A DNA stretch of 64,000 nucleotides. Source: Litoditis marina (taxonomy: Eukaryota; Nematoda; Chromadorea; Rhabditida; Rhabditidae). The stretch spans positions 11,178,904 through 11,242,903 of the forward strand of contig OZ038439.1 in the NCBI GenBank assembly GCA_964036275.1, in the 5' to 3' direction. The translations under genes and the position numbers were made by a program. How positions within the stretch are numbered: position 1 is the first letter of the stretch; every line of letters begins with the position of its first letter. Below are positions 12,901 to 25,005 of the stretch, in pieces. The notes below the pieces were generated by a model that was not told the origin of the DNA, did no database searches, and saw only the letters and a list, made by a program, of their open reading frames with translations.

Positions 12901-14453
12901 AAAAAGAGCTCCCATTAGGATGCTCTATATCTTTTCTTTTCATAATTCTTTCACGCGAGAAAAGTTCTTGTGTGTAACGTTTGCATATATAATTCAATCA
13001 ATTTTGAGAATCAGAATGGAAAAACTAGCAAATATTTAGTGCTTCTCTCCTTGCAATACTTTCAATCAAACCTAAGTAAACTTTTTAGTTTTGTATTCAT
13101 TACAATAACACAAGGGTTTTTCTTCTTTCGTTCTAGGTAATTGATAACCTTACAAAACCATGTTTGAACTAAATACGAGTTCATGCGTGGAAAGTTTCAT
13201 TCGATTGAAAAGCAGCAGGGTCAAACTACGAACAACCAGATCTTAGAGCATTAAACACCGACATTTACACCCGTTTTGGAGAGAGCTAGCTTCGAGCTAG
13301 AGCTATACTCCTCACAATCATCTTCGGTGGGTATTGTCCGGTTATTATGTGAATCTGAGCCTATGTAGTATGGAACTAAAACAAGTTATTCAGTTTTCTG
13401 TTATACATAGTTCGTTCCACCAAACAATGTACCTCCACGAAAGCGAAACAGACAGCCGATTCAAGTATGCGACCACATGGGTCGCGGCTCGCGTGCGGCG
13501 TTTTCAATTAAATTACAATTTTATTCAATTAACGTTATTTTCCGGGTTTTTCCAAATCAATCGTTCACCTCTTGAGTGTTTAATAATGAACTATTGCACT
13601 TTTGCCATTATGATGAGTTTTGATTGAATAAATCAGTAAAGTAGAGAATCGTTGTAGTGAATTAAATTTATTGTGAACTATCATAAATCAGCCACATAAA
13701 GTTTTAGCTATATAACTCACGTTCTGTTGATAAAGGGTTGTGAGAAAGTATAGTGGCTCAATTGACTTCAGAGTAGTATTTTCTTGGTTAAATCGATTGG
13801 TAAAACGAACTATAAACTTATATAAACTCTATTTCTCTACACTCGTTCTCAACTTTTTTTCTTCCTCGTTGTGTGTCTCCGTTTACCACAACATAACCAG
13901 TCCTAAACGATTCTCTACTCCCAAATACAGTGAAATAAAGAACGACTGAGTGATATCGAATTAAACTTAACTTAATTATGATAAAAACGTCATTTTCTGT
14001 CGTTTTCTGTTTTCTTATTTGGTTTTGTAAAAACCAATAGTGTAGGCAAATCACAATATTATAAAACCATAACTTGAATAAATACAAGCTTAAATGCCAA
14101 AAGTTTCATTTGAATTAAAATTAAAAAGTTCGAGTTTTATTTAAACTTTCGAAATTCCCGCCATTTTTGAATTTGAATAGGCGTGCTGTGATTGGTCGAT
14201 TTCGCCACGCCCCCTCGACTTCGCCACGCCCCCTCGACTCGATTTTGCGAACGCGATTGAAAAAACGGTGTCGTTTTTTGTACACGCACAGAATAAGCTT
14301 AAAAAAACTAGTGTGTCATTGAATTTTGCATATTTCAGCTTTTTCAGGAGAGAACTAAAAAAATGGAGGCGCGCATTAGCCGGACCAAAGACAAATCTAG
14401 CACAGCGCTTCGCGCTGCCCGCGATTGAGAGCCAATGGATGAGAAAGAAAGAT

Positions 14454-14502
<49 letters not shown>

Positions 14503-17500
14503 AGAGAGCGAGAGAAAGCGATTAACCTCACATATCTTCTTAGACTTTCTCCACTCAACGCGCCCGATTCGATGCTGAAGTGTTCTGCGAAAAAGCGGGA
14601 GGAAACCTGATTCAACCTCAGAACGCTTTTGTAAGTTTGTACAATTATAAAAACTTTTTTGAACTTATTGTATGCAATGACAATTACTTCGTTATAGTGA
14701 GATCAACTAACCAATGTTTTACAAGTCCCGAAGTTTACATAACTTTGCTTCGGTTTTTCATCGCATTCCATGATAAGTTGCGTTTAATTACAATACATTT
14801 TTAATTGAAATACACAAGGCATACCAGGGTTTGAAAGTTCCATGAATTCAAGTTTTTAATAACTAGCAGTTTAGTAATATTGACCACAGACAATAATTCC
14901 TATAAGAATGATCGAAATTGTCATGATCATTTTCCTGAACCGTTTGTAATGTCAAACCAACCAATGGGCAGGTGAGCGCGGCGCGCTCCCACTGTCTAAC
15001 CGACGAGAGAGTACTCTCTTCGTGTGCCATGTACGCGCACCTGTCTTAGATACGGCGCAATCTCAGATATCCCGATTATCCACATTCCCTAGATGGTTTA
15101 TAATGCTCATATTTTGCCGACTCCAAACAAGTCTGCGGCTAATGTTGGCTTCGTTAAGCAGCAAATTTTTGGAAGACTCTTTTTAGGGTCAAATAGACTG
15201 CGCACAATTCAGTTTGTGAGAGAAAGAAGTTATTCTAGGTTATAAATCGGTAGATTCGTGAGAAAGATATACGACAAAGTATGACGAATATGGGGTGTAA
15301 TCGAGTCTTAGTTGTAGTTTGATTGCAATACACGCCATAATTCACAAATTTTGATACTACAAACACTGTAAGATAGCATAACATACTAGCATCAGAAAAA
15401 GACAATTGATTTTAGAAAGTGTTTCTGGGTTCTCTTGTCTCTAACGCATTCAGTAGTGTTGTAGATTTGAGCATATATTTCAAGTGAACCTATTTTAGGT
15501 TTTATTAGAATACTCCTCTTGTAGTTATTCATTATTGACAGTTTCAATCATTCCTCTCAATGTTTTATCGACAAAACAAGAAACTAAACAACAAACTAAA
15601 CGGAAATCAAGATTTTGCGGTTATCAGTTATCATCATTCGTCAAATTTTGATCAAAAGTAGCAAGAATCCTCTGATAAGAAAATAGTAAAGTCCTCAGAC
15701 TCTTATCACGAAATCATAGATCAGAGGCTGTGCTGGCTAGACCAGAGTACGTATGCTAGAAGATCCCGGCACCTTCATCCCATCCTGCGTCTCCTCAAAC
15801 ATACGCTATTTCTTTGCTCTTACATCCCGCCGGGATGTAAGAGACGAAAAATAGTGAGGCAGAGCGAGAGACGCAGGATGGGATGAAGGTGCCGGGATCT
15901 TCTAGCATACGGACTCTCGTGAGTAGTTGCCCACAAAATTGAACTAGAAACTGTAAATAGTACTGTGCTACAGTGTTAATAAATGTCTTCTGTGTATTAT
16001 ACACATATGCTTATGTTAGCAGAAAACCGGAAAAATAGAGTAATGAAAACTTTAATAAGTAACACAGTTTGAAATTTTCAAGTTGATAGAGCAAGAGCAA
16101 GCTTTCATCAGTATCCGATTGAGTATTTTGTTTCTAAATAAGTTCCAAACTTTTGGGCCTGGTTCGAGTCACACATGAGGCGGATTTTTTCTATAAATTT
16201 GGCACGTACTATAGGTAAACTCCCGGATCCAAAGCGAAGCCCAGTCGAACAACATCGAACTATGGTTGGGATTGACGTGCACGGGAACAACAAAAACATC
16301 GTGCACTTATTCAAATGGAGACAAAGTCACAAAATCGTCTTTCACTAATTTCTATCCAGGTAAGTTATAATCTCGCTTTCTTATTCAGATGACATGTCCG
16401 TTTTGTATATGAAGCCAATTTTATAGTTTTTCTTGTTATGACGACCTCTCGAGACCACAGTGGGAAAAAATGTTGGGTTCAACACCGTCCGTCGACACGA
16501 TCGAAAAACCACCACAGTTTGATCTTTTATGTGAATTTTATTCAGCCACCCTTTATTTTCTGTTCCAGGTCACCCCAATCCATCACTCGGAAACTGTGTC
16601 TATCTATCAATTTATGGTCCAAAAAACGGAAAATGGTTCAGTGGAAAGTGTACTGCAGAGACTCGTGGATATGGGTGCCAATTGACCACACTGGGCATGT
16701 TAAGCACTGGTCTACAATAACATTCGCTCAAAAACGAAAAGTCTGAACTTTACAAAAGTTAACTGGTTTATTGGAACATTGATGAAAGGTGACAACAATA
16801 CACTAAAACATGAGCGGGGATGCAAAGTAGGGTGCTTACCCGTTGGACTCACCTGCAAGCCACTGTGACAAAATACAATTCACAAGAAGTATGGATTATT
16901 GTTCACAAATTATTTCAATATTTATTCAACACATTCATGTATTGCTGTTCTCTCCACTTTTTGGTTCATGTGCTCTCTGAACGAGGGAGATCCAAAGTTC
17001 AGAGCACAAAGGAACAATGTTAGCAACGTGAAGTTGAGGCAGGTCAAGTGAGTCACAAATTACACAATTTGAAATTGACAATGTTCAGCTCCTTCTTGTG
17101 GTTCTTCCTATTCTGAGTTCAACGACTTCTGCTACAAGACCATCTCGCCGACGACAGAAGATAAGGCGGAATCGGCATGCCAAGTGGAATGTGGACATCT
17201 GACTTCGATTCAGTCTCAAGATGTAAAAACAATTTTTCGTCGGCTAGCCTATGCTCAGACAGAACCTGGGGTAGTTAGAGGGGACATAAGGTGGGCCTAT
17301 TGGCTCAGGCCTGGCTCGAAGAATCATTGCCACGCGCCAGAGTAGTGAATGCGGCAGAACTATGATTTTGAGTTGGTAAAATTGAATTTTGAGTGAAAAA
17401 AAAATGAAAATCAGTGAGAAAATTTGATCTCATTGCATATACTTCCTCATCTTCAGTCAAAAAATGGAAAACTTTTGTTCTTGGAATATGGGACTTAGGG

Positions 17501-20500
17501 GGTACTCCGGAGTTCGTTACCGCAAGGCTCGGTACCAGATTTTCCACGGATGAGATTAGTCATAGTTAGTCGTAAAAACGATACTTTCAACATTTAGTAC
17601 TACTATTCCGATTGAAACGATAGAGCGCATGTTCATTTGGGTTTTTTTTCCGCCCACATTACAATGCCAGTCAACTTTGTTTTCCATTAAAAATATTTAG
17701 AAAGGTGTTTTATCATCAGGACATTCTGTTTGTATGATATAACCTGCAAATTGGTTGCGACAGTGGTAATTTTCTATGGGTACGTCACCATTTTAGGAAA
17801 ATACCTTCGTGCGAGATCTTTTGTCTCACAGTAGCAGTTCCTATACTCGTATAGGCTTGCAAATGAAGAATAACAACACTTTTGTGTGGTCGGATGGATC
17901 TATACTAGCTAGCCAGCATTACACTAACTTCGGTGAGTTGGGACATTTATAATTAATTTGTGTACGGCTCATTTCATCCGTTTGCCACTTTATTCTAATT
18001 GTACAATACACATGATCAATATAAACCGAAGAAGGACTGTCCGTAGAGGGTGGTGATAGGCATGGGTGAGCTGTATATTGACAGCTCACGCGGTTCGCCG
18101 TACAGATACCGCGGCGAGCGGGGATCGGACCCGGGTCAGTGGAGCGACAGCCGAACACTAACCACTTGACCACTCGGCCCCCTATTTATCTTATGATATG
18201 GATTTATTAGTATTGCGTGATAGTTCTTTTCATATCGTAAGTAAGTAAGAATAAAGTCGTAGTTTTTGTGATTGTGCGCAGCGCAACGCGCTTTGCAGAT
18301 TATTTTTTGAGCACAACATTGCGGACTTCTGATGTGTTTTCAAGCGCTTTTCTCAAATATTTGTGTATCAGTCTGTGTGAGCATGATCTCGCAATGGTAA
18401 TGTATTCTTGTTATTTTTTGCTTACCACACGTGTCAGACAAATAAACTAAAATTCAAAAATCGATTCTGTATTCTCGAATTACTAAAACTCATCCTTGTT
18501 TTCCAGGCAGAAAGACGTTACAACTTACATAATGAGGAGTGTCAATATCTTAGTTGTAGTTTATTTGAATGTCCTGCACAGTTCACAAATAACGACTGAA
18601 ATATGACAAGTTCAAACTAGACAGGGGTTCAGAGCTAGATGTGCAGTACCCACCCGCTCTCCAATGAGCGAACCTATAATTCCTGTTATTTTTGTCTAAA
18701 TAATTCGATAAGTTGAATAAGATATGTGATTATAGGTTACATTGATTCTGAATTTGGAAACTGCGTTGCTATTTCTGAGATAGAGGATGTGGTGAAAGGT
18801 GGAGAATGGATAAGTTCAGAATGCACCAATAATGTCACATCGGTTTGTAAGCGACGTGAGTTTTTACACATGTAAAATGGAAAAATTGGAAACTTATACT
18901 GGAATACTATGTTTTTTTCGAATTCGGATGGGATCATATCTTGAACTACGACCTGGAAGGTAAAAGTGATCATATTTCCCAGTTTTAGAGAGCAAGAAAA
19001 AAGAGAAATAAGAAGGGGAAAAAGAAGTAGGAGAGAAAGAAAGAGAGAGAGACATAGAGAGAAAAACAATATAGATCACAAAATACCGTTATGAGTTTAT
19101 TGAACTCTCGAGACAGTCCTGAAAATTCAAATTCCAGCCAAATCACAACCCTGTGTCTCGTTCACCGCCGCTCCCTCTCTAACTCCGTTCACAGTATCTC
19201 CGTCTATTTCTCCCTCAGACGCGTTCCCGAGTTGTGCAACACAATTCTTCCACGGAAACGGAACGGTGATTTTCCAGTTTTCGTGCGAAAAATCAAGTTT
19301 CTGAGTGGTTTGACTCAACTTGGAGAATGTGCAGGTTTTTCAGGGAAACGTAACGGTGATATCTTCTTTAACATTTCGAGTTTTTCAGTTTTCAGTTCGA
19401 CCCGACTTTAACAAACGGTATCTAATATTCACAAGGACTCTTACAGTATAAACTTGGATGATGTCTATTTTTGAGTTCATTGAATAAGATTTGAAAAAAA
19501 CATGTATTTTACGAAATAAGCATTATACATCGTGACGCAATGTACATGAGTTGTTTACGTCCAAACGTGAAAATCGGGATTTTCACCCAAACTATTCGAA
19601 AACTTCAAACTAGAAATTTGGAATCGAATAATGATCCTGCCAACTACAACAAACTACTCAATTATTTGTTATGAGACATGTGATGTTTCCCGGTTTAACA
19701 TTGATTTTCTCATACTCACATATGAATTTATTTAGATATATTCTCCCCGTTATCCTTCCAACTACGTCAACGGTCTTGAATGCGATTACGTCATCAGTGC
19801 TCCGGCCGGTTACGTCGTTTTTCTGTCATTGACTAGTCATTACACACAATTTCCCGATGAGGCCAGCAATATCAGTTTGTATGATGACGTCACGGATACA
19901 GTTCCGTTTCTGCCGAGGTGAGGATAATTTAAGGTATAAAGTTATGAGTTTTATCGAAATGAATATTTCAATTTTTTTTGATTTTGACAGCGATATTTGT
20001 TGGAAACAAGCTTTTCGTAGAAGGTGGTTTAGATTTGTTCAATTTTATGTTCAGAATTCAAGACCTATCAATGTTCAAGTTGGCTATTTGTCTATAATTA
20101 TCAGACATTTATCTGAAAGAACATTTTGAAAATTGGAAATCACGTTCAAAACATGACGCATGTATGAACAAGCTCAACATATTGCTGATACAGGGCTACT
20201 TCTATAATTAATATGAGAAGATAACCGAGAGTGAAAAACATCTTCTTTTTTCAGGATAGAATATGGACTATTCTATCTCAACACGATATATGCGTCTACG
20301 ACGTCAACAATGAAAGTTAAATTCGCCAGCGGCAGCTCGAATAGCTACAAATGGACCGCAGATTATAACGCAGTCGACAGTAAGTATATAAAATTAGTAT
20401 TTAAAGTAAAATTATTAAAAATACAGCTAGCGATCGTTGACTATTGGACAGCAGACGAAAGAGTATGTAGATCAAAGATACGCAGACGAGCTGACCGCTC

Positions 20501-22382
20501 GCCTAACCTCCTCCTACCGAATGGCCGTACGCTGTCCAGAACAATTGAACAAAACCTACAGATTGATTTTCTAGCTCTTCGTTTTTTCCTTCTGTTCTTA
20601 AACCCAAAATAAATATGATGTTTGGAACGGTCTGCCAGACTCGCAGAAACGATACGTTCAGAAACGTTCTGCTACAGATATAGGTATACTGTTAGTCACG
20701 TGCACTGTCACGTAAACCATATTAAACACAACAGAACTCAGAAATGACAAAGTGCTCAATAGCTCAATATTAGAATGTCAATTTCAGGTGACTATTCAAT
20801 TTACTTCCAGCAAGAACTAGGTTTACCACCTCAACATACTATCAACTAAATTCGTTGGCCTAATTACGTTACTGCGTATCTACTTTGATGATAATTGTTT
20901 GTCTGGATGGCCAGTCAGTTTTGTAGAGAGCTGTTAGGTTATCGAATGAAAGTATGAAAGTTTTCGGTTTGCATTTCGTCGCATGATCTACAAACAATTC
21001 CAGCGATAATCATAAAACATCAAAAATCACGGAATTATTATTTTTTCAGTTCGATCCAGTGGATGCAATCAAGGTGTCATTCAAGCTCCTGGAACGGTAG
21101 GTCAAGATACTAGTTTTCTACAAAAACATGCACAATCATCGTTCAATCTCATGAGGCATCAATCATTATGAGCGCGTAACAGGGTCACAATACCCTTTTC
21201 ATCATGTAATTTTTTATTCTTTTGTTTCTCCAATCGGAGTGCCACATCCAACAATGTGAAAGGTCACGTGTTTATTCGCGAATAAATCTATTCTATTCTA
21301 TATCAAGTTTTGATATAAGACTCAAAAAGTGCCTCTCATTTTTCGTATTGGAAGTTCGCACTTTGTTCCAGAACAGACAAACAACGGCACTTTCGCAAAC
21401 TGTTCAAATGGCCCGATCTTATATATAAACTGTAAACATTATTCCGACAAGGATATTTTTATTTCAGATAACAAGTCCCGCGTATTCTGACTCATATCCA
21501 TCACAGTACACATGTAATTATCGGCTTGAAGCAAGTTTTGGACAGAAGTGGGTTAATTTATAATAATACAAATTGTCACAACACTCACCTCTTGTATCCT
21601 TAAGTTTGTCAAACACTATTCAGCTAGACATCAACTTTACCTTATTTTGGCTTCAGAGTTCAACTCGACTTCTCCTATTTCTACCTTGGGAATGGAAATC
21701 ATGGCGACATTCTCTACGTCTACGACGGGGCCGAAGAAACTGCGCCACTTATCGGGACGTGAGTTCAAGTGTAATTTTCGAAAGTAATTAAAACTTGTCG
21801 GAATTTTTCTGACACATTGCTCCTGCTTCGCGAGATGCGGCGATAATGTGTATGTTGCTTTATGATGTCGCGTTTGTAGTTCTATCCAGAGCACGTATGT
21901 TAGACCCCAGCCCGCGTCTCTCGATCTGTCACACTATTTCTTGTCTCTTACATCCTAGCCGGATGTGAGAGCAGAGAAATAACGTATGTTTGAGGAGACG
22001 CAATATGGGATGAAGGTGCCGGAATCTTCTAGCATACGTACTCAGGTGACATGCGCCAATGATTTGATCCCTCCCCTTACCGTTCAATTGAACCAATCGA
22101 ATAACTGTTCGTAACTTTAATCTGTGCACTGTTAGTCAATTGCACAGTTACGTGAAACATGTTAGAACAGCAGAAATCCGAAACATTCAACGATAAAGTG
22201 CACGTTTTTCTAAGGTTTGGGAAGATTCAATTTACTTCTAGTATACTCTTTTTTTCAGTTATGGAAACTTCTACCCGGAGGGAATCAATGTGACTTCGAC
22301 GTCTCACCGAGTGTTAGTGGTCCTGGTAGCTGATGAATACGATGCTCCTCGCGGTTTTACGGCTACCTTCAAGGGCGTTTGA
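6928..22382 (+). CDS. clec-type secreted protein: signal peptide, two C-type lectin domains, two CUB domains
   Basis: Exons joined by phase: 6928-6967 (MLRYLVSLLLFSS, signal peptide), 8966-9021, 14544-14630, 16215-16359 and 16569-~16700 (first CLECT: CYK, DAEVFCEKAGGNL, ELWLGLTC, NCVYLSIYGP...GKWFSGKC); 17089-17222, ~17840-17932 and 18736-18855 (second CLECT: NDFCYK, ACQVECGHLTSIQ, IGLQMKNNNTFVWSDG, GNCVAI, EWISSEC, VCKR); 19736-19917 and 20255-20379 (CUB 1: YSPRYPSNYVNGLECDYVI); 21050-21096, 21468-21547, 21657-21758 and 22259-22382 (CUB 2: GCNQGVI, TSPAYSDSYPSQYTCNYRL, YFYLGNGNHGDILYVYDGAE). This is the architecture of secreted nematode CLECT/CUB proteins, commonly gut-expressed and pathogen-responsive; that role is family knowledge. 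Unresolved: end of exon 5, start of exon 7, and the exon joining 18855 to 19736. The first coding exon is assigned by phase and signal peptide only. Introns are full of transposons, yet no exon shows a stop or frameshift. Confidence 0.88.
7160..7375 (+). repeat. dispersed ~210-bp repeat, copy 2
   Basis: Direct copy of the unit at 6,085-6,300. It lies inside the first intron of the clec gene that starts at 6,928. Confidence 0.6.
7841..8053 (-). mobile_element. MITE family B (TTAAAGGAGACC termini), copy 1
   Basis: Ends TTAAAGGAGACCAGAAC and CCGGTCTCCTTTAAA. About 213 bp. It is the inverse of the copies at 34,822 and 38,724, and a more diverged relative is at 26,631. It lies inside the first clec intron. 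Confidence 0.75.
8075..8285 (-). repeat. tRNA-headed SINE-like repeat (family 1), copy 1
   Basis: The reverse strand carries a decayed A box (AATAGCGCAGT) and B box (AGGTTCAATTCC). The same unit recurs at 63,310-63,520 on the plus strand with a better preserved promoter (ATAGCGCAGTGGTTAG and GGTTCGATTCC). The outer parts, AGAGATATACAGTACC or its complement, are shared. Confidence 0.6.
9113..9205 (+). repeat. GA-rich microsatellite
   Basis: Purine-only tract of GAGAGA and GGAAAG steps next to the foldback arm starting near 9,207. The apparent open frames across it are compositional. Confidence 0.7.
9207..9745. mobile_element. foldback element with ~210-bp arms
   Basis: The left arm starts AATTCATGAAAAAGTGGGGG. 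It is matched in reverse by the right arm ending CCCCCACTTTTTCATGAATT, and both carry the stretch around GTTTACAGGTTTGAAAAAAT. The arms differ by small indels. The loop of ~110 bp is at about 9,415-9,525. It lies inside the 9,022-14,543 clec intron. Confidence 0.8.
9783..10318 (+). repeat. 130-bp tandem repeat, four units
   Basis: The anchor ACGTCATCTG occurs at 9,885, 10,015, 10,145 and 10,275, spaced exactly 130 bp each time. Each unit also contains ATATATTTCACGTCAATTCT or a variant, a CAGAATCCCAGAAWACGTC segment and TTTCATCGTTAATTGAC. Units 2-4 contain the palindrome TGACGTCA (10,013, 10,143 and 10,273); unit 1 has TTACGTCA. Point differences but no indels at the anchors. Confidence 0.9.
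11205..12365. mobile_element. nested element with GGTAACCTAACC terminal inverted repeats
   Basis: The left end CGGTAACCTAACCTTTTTT and the right end AAAAAGGTTAGGTTACC are inverted. Inside is a 262-bp direct duplication: the stretch starting AGGGTTTTTTCCCCGTTCCT occurs at 11,761 and 12,023. A third partial copy of its distal half starts at ~11,610 just after a tRNA-like head. The GGGGAA/CCCCGAAA-rich section at 11,275-11,500 is built from short degenerate repeats. Confidence 0.6.
11550..11620 (+). pseudogene. tRNA-like head (degenerate)
   Basis: Good A box (TGGCGCAGTGGCAG) and B box (GGGTTCGATTCC) with tRNA-like spacing. The putative acceptor strands GCGCCCA and GGGACCC do not pair, and the anticodon stem is poor. 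It is followed by a tail that is repeated twice more downstream. This fits the head of a tRNA-derived SINE or a tRNA fragment captured by the surrounding element. Confidence 0.55.
14447..14515 (+). repeat. (GA)n microsatellite
   Basis: A run of alternating GA/GAGAAA about 70 bp long, ending about 30 bp before the acceptor of the clec exon at 14,544. Confidence 0.85.
15746..15914. mobile_element. MITE family C (TACGTATGCTAGAAGATCCC termini), copy 1
   Basis: Left end GTACGTATGCTAGAAGATCC and matching inverted right end TTCTAGCATACGGACTC. Arms continue through GGCACCTTCATCCCATCCTG, with inner hairpin ACATCCCGCCGGGATGT. Related copies at 21,889-22,046 and 27,296-27,465, and a fragment at ~51,326-51,406. 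Sits in a clec intron. Confidence 0.85.
17255..17560 (+). repeat. dispersed repeat (family D), copy 1
   Basis: Runs from CAGACAGAACCTGGGGTAGT to GGTACCAGATTTTCCACGG and recurs inverted at 24,660-25,005. It includes a shared GTTACCGCAAGGCTCGGTAC-like end. No coding frame is conserved between copies. Lies in a clec intron. Confidence 0.65.
17935..18185 (-). repeat. tRNA-headed SINE-like element (family 2)
   Basis: On the minus strand a tRNA-like head runs from about 18,183, with A box GAGTGGTCAAGTGGTTAGTG and B box GGGTCCGATCCCC. A non-tRNA body follows, containing a small hairpin (GTGAGCTGTCAATATACAGCTCAC). The acceptor ends do not pair. It fits a pol III-promoted retroposon in an intron of the clec gene. 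Confidence 0.6.
21889..22046. mobile_element. MITE family C, copy 2
   Basis: Starts GCACGTATGTTAGACCCCAG and ends CTTCTAGCATACGTACTCAG, with internal TACATCCTAGCCGGATGTGA hairpin. It is diverged from the copy at 15,746. Lies in the last clec intron. Confidence 0.7.
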
Positions 22383-24224
22383 TTATTAACATTTACTTTA
22401 CGTGTAATTTCATACGGCATTAATTGCACGATATTCATGTGTAATTTGAACTTTAAATAGAATATATTTATGAATTGTTCACCAATCGTCGAACTGCTTT
22501 TCACACTTCATCAAATATGTTTTGCATTAGGTTTCATTTTCATGTTGGTGTGAGTATTGAATTTTTTGTGGATGAAGATCGCTAGAGAAGAGATGCACAC
22601 TTGGAAAGATAAAATGGTGTGGCGAATTGTACAGATTCTGATTCCGTAATATACTATTGTATTGTTTTGTATTGTAAACCAAGAGTTCACTGAGCTCAAA
22701 AGTTGATGAAAATTACGCACCTTCTTGAACAATGTTTTAGCGTCAACATTTGTACCTTTGAACATTTTTTTCCGTGTTCCAAGCGCTTTTGAAACATCAA
22801 ACTCAAAATAGAAGAAGACGCCATTTATTTTGAAATGATGGAAAAAGTGTATTATACATCTAACTACACTATCAATGTAAACTCTAAACAGATCATCGGT
22901 GTAAAAATGCTTTTATTTGTATGTAAGACAAACACAGGAGAGGGGGTATACCTCAAAATGATTTCTATTTTGGGAATCCAAAATAAGAATATGAGACCGG
23001 GGTTATATGCAAGCTTATTACTCTAATAGGGATAACGTAATGCGTTAATCTACGGAGATAACTTGAAGAAATACATCTAGAAGTGGAGAAGAAATAGGTG
23101 AAATTGGGACGGCCTGCCACTGTAATAGCTGTGGTCTCAAAACACAACACGTCATGATTTAGCATAAAAATTGAATAAATTTCGTCGAAACTATCAAATA
23201 AATGGTCGAAATAATTGGACTAGGTTTGATTTGGTTGAGATGCACGCGTATTTTCACGAAAATAGACGTTATGGAAACATTGGTGAGATATCTAACTGTA
23301 TCTCAACTCGACATCTAACATTTGACTTTTACCTAGGTGCAAACGAACCAGTCAATTCACTAATTGAAATTTGTTATTAACTCACTAGCCGGTATTGTGG
23401 GGACTGTCGAAATTGCGCATAAAAGCCTAGAAAAAAAGGCTCAAAGCCCTCGAATTTTTTTACATTGATTGAGTCAATTGCAAAACCAAACTGACCTGAT
23501 CAACAAATACTAGAACAAAATAATTAGAATGGTATATATGACCACCCTCCCACGATAAATTTGCTCGTTCAATCTGAAATTTGGTGGAGTGATTATTCAA
23601 AGTGTGAGAAAACGTGAGCGTCTTCAATAGCTTGCGAAAAGCCTAATTTGGTTCCATAAGTTATGAATCAACTGAAAAATTGTACTCTGTTCTAAAAAAC
23701 AAGGTTGTTTTCACAGTTTTTCCAACTAGACAAATTTTATATACAGGAGGGATAATCAACCGGTGATATTGTTTCAATCTCAAAACACTTCACAAACTTT
23801 CGAGCAAATTTACTGTAGAAATCATTTGAAAGTTCACTTGTAAATTTTAAATAGTATGGGAGGGATAAAACCAACCTGTTCAACCATAGTTTCCACAACA
23901 CTGCAAGTAGTATGTATGACTACTCTGCATGGAGAAGTATTTTCGACTGAAAACATTTCTGAACATCACCAACGTCCTCCTCTGATCCGAACTACTACTA
24001 TTTTTCACACACTTAATGAAAAACAAAAAAACATCTGAAAGCAATTTAGTATGTGTGTCATACATATAAACCATGAACAGCTTCTCTGTAAACGACTACA
24101 TATATGGATTAAAAAAATGAGAGAAACAAAAACAACAAGTAGAGAACGAAAAAGACAGGGGGAAAGTGTGAGGGAATATTGACAGTTGTTTGTTGTGCTG
24201 ACCAGATTTGCTAGAATGTGTAAT
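22383..24224. other. 3' flank and intergenic DNA, no gene seen
   Basis: The first ~100 bp after the clec stop probably holds its 3' UTR. Beyond that I see only AT-rich sequence with short unrelated open frames. Confidence 0.4.
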
Positions 24225-24300
24225 AACAGAGAGCGAGAGAGGGAGAGGGAGAGAGAGAAAGAGAAAGAGAGAGAGAGTGTGTGAGAGAGAGTGAGAATAA
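24225..24300 (+). repeat. GA-rich microsatellite
   Basis: GAGAGA/GAGAAA tract with a short GTGTGTGAG interruption. Open frames on the complementary strand are Ser/Leu/Phe compositional artefacts. Confidence 0.8.
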
Positions 24301-24659
24301 GAGAAAACAAGGATCGTAGAGGCACAGGCGATGAAACAGAGAAAAGATAGGGAGAGATAGAAAAGGAAAATACAACAATATGGAGATAGAAGATGAGGAA
24401 GAAAGAAAAGGGCAGCAGTGTGATATGAATAACGTGCACAATCACATAGAAGAGATAAGTAGGCTTTCTTGAAATGGAAATGTTGAGCACGTAAAATACT
24501 CGCTAGTTTAACAGCTTAGGTGATTCAACAAGTATACTACGGTGTCATGGTACGCAGTAGAACCCATAGCAAGAATGTATTGAATGTTGTGAATCAATGT
24601 TTGTAAACCAAAACGCTTACCCTCAGTTACACGCTTACTAGTCAACGGGGCACTGGCAA

Positions 24660-25005
24660 GATCTATGACAAATCTCATGGGACTTAGCCGTGGAAAATCT
24701 GGTACCAAGCCTTGCGGTAACGAACTCCGGACTAAGTACCACACTAAGTCCCATATTTTAAAAACCAAACTTATTCATCTTTCAACAAAAAATTAAGAAA
24801 TATATGTATTTAGATCAAAGTTCGTCACCAATTTCCATTTTTTCACTCGAAACTCAGTTTTATCAACCCGAAACCCCAGTTTTGTCGCATTGAAGACTCA
24901 AAAACTGACGCGTGGCCTTGATTCTTCGAGCCTGGAATGAGCCAATTAGCCACGCCCCCTTATGTCCCCCTCTAACTACCCCGGGTGTTGTCTGAGATCA
25001 TGCGG
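24660..25005 (-). repeat. dispersed repeat (family D), copy 2
   Basis: Inverted relative of 17,255-17,560: CGTGGAAAATCTGGTACCAA at the left and TAACTACCCCGGGTGTTGTC at the right. It is more diverged in the middle. Confidence 0.6.

Larger units (their letters stand above)
10718..14289. mobile_element. 3.6-kb element with long terminal inverted repeats and nested insertions
   Basis: The left terminus GTGCGTGTACAAAAAACGAC is matched exactly by the inverted right terminus at 14,270-14,289. The arms continue for at least 230 bp (to about 10,950 and from about 14,055), sharing GAGGGGGCGTGGCGAA twice per arm and CCAATCACAGCACGCCTATT, with decaying similarity further in. No transposase frame is evident inside, so it is non-autonomous or a composite. 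It carries the nested element at 11,205-12,365. The clec exon at 14,544 begins only about 250 bp beyond its right end. Confidence 0.75.

Noticed and set aside
19383..19412. Candidate small clec exon after TTTTTCAGTTTTCAG
   Set aside because: It resembles the exon at 21,050 in position and signals, but no reading phase joins both neighbouring exons, so I left that junction unresolved.
24005..24490. 161-codon minus-strand frame rich in Ser/Leu/Phe
   Set aside because: Complement of a GA microsatellite; compositional only.
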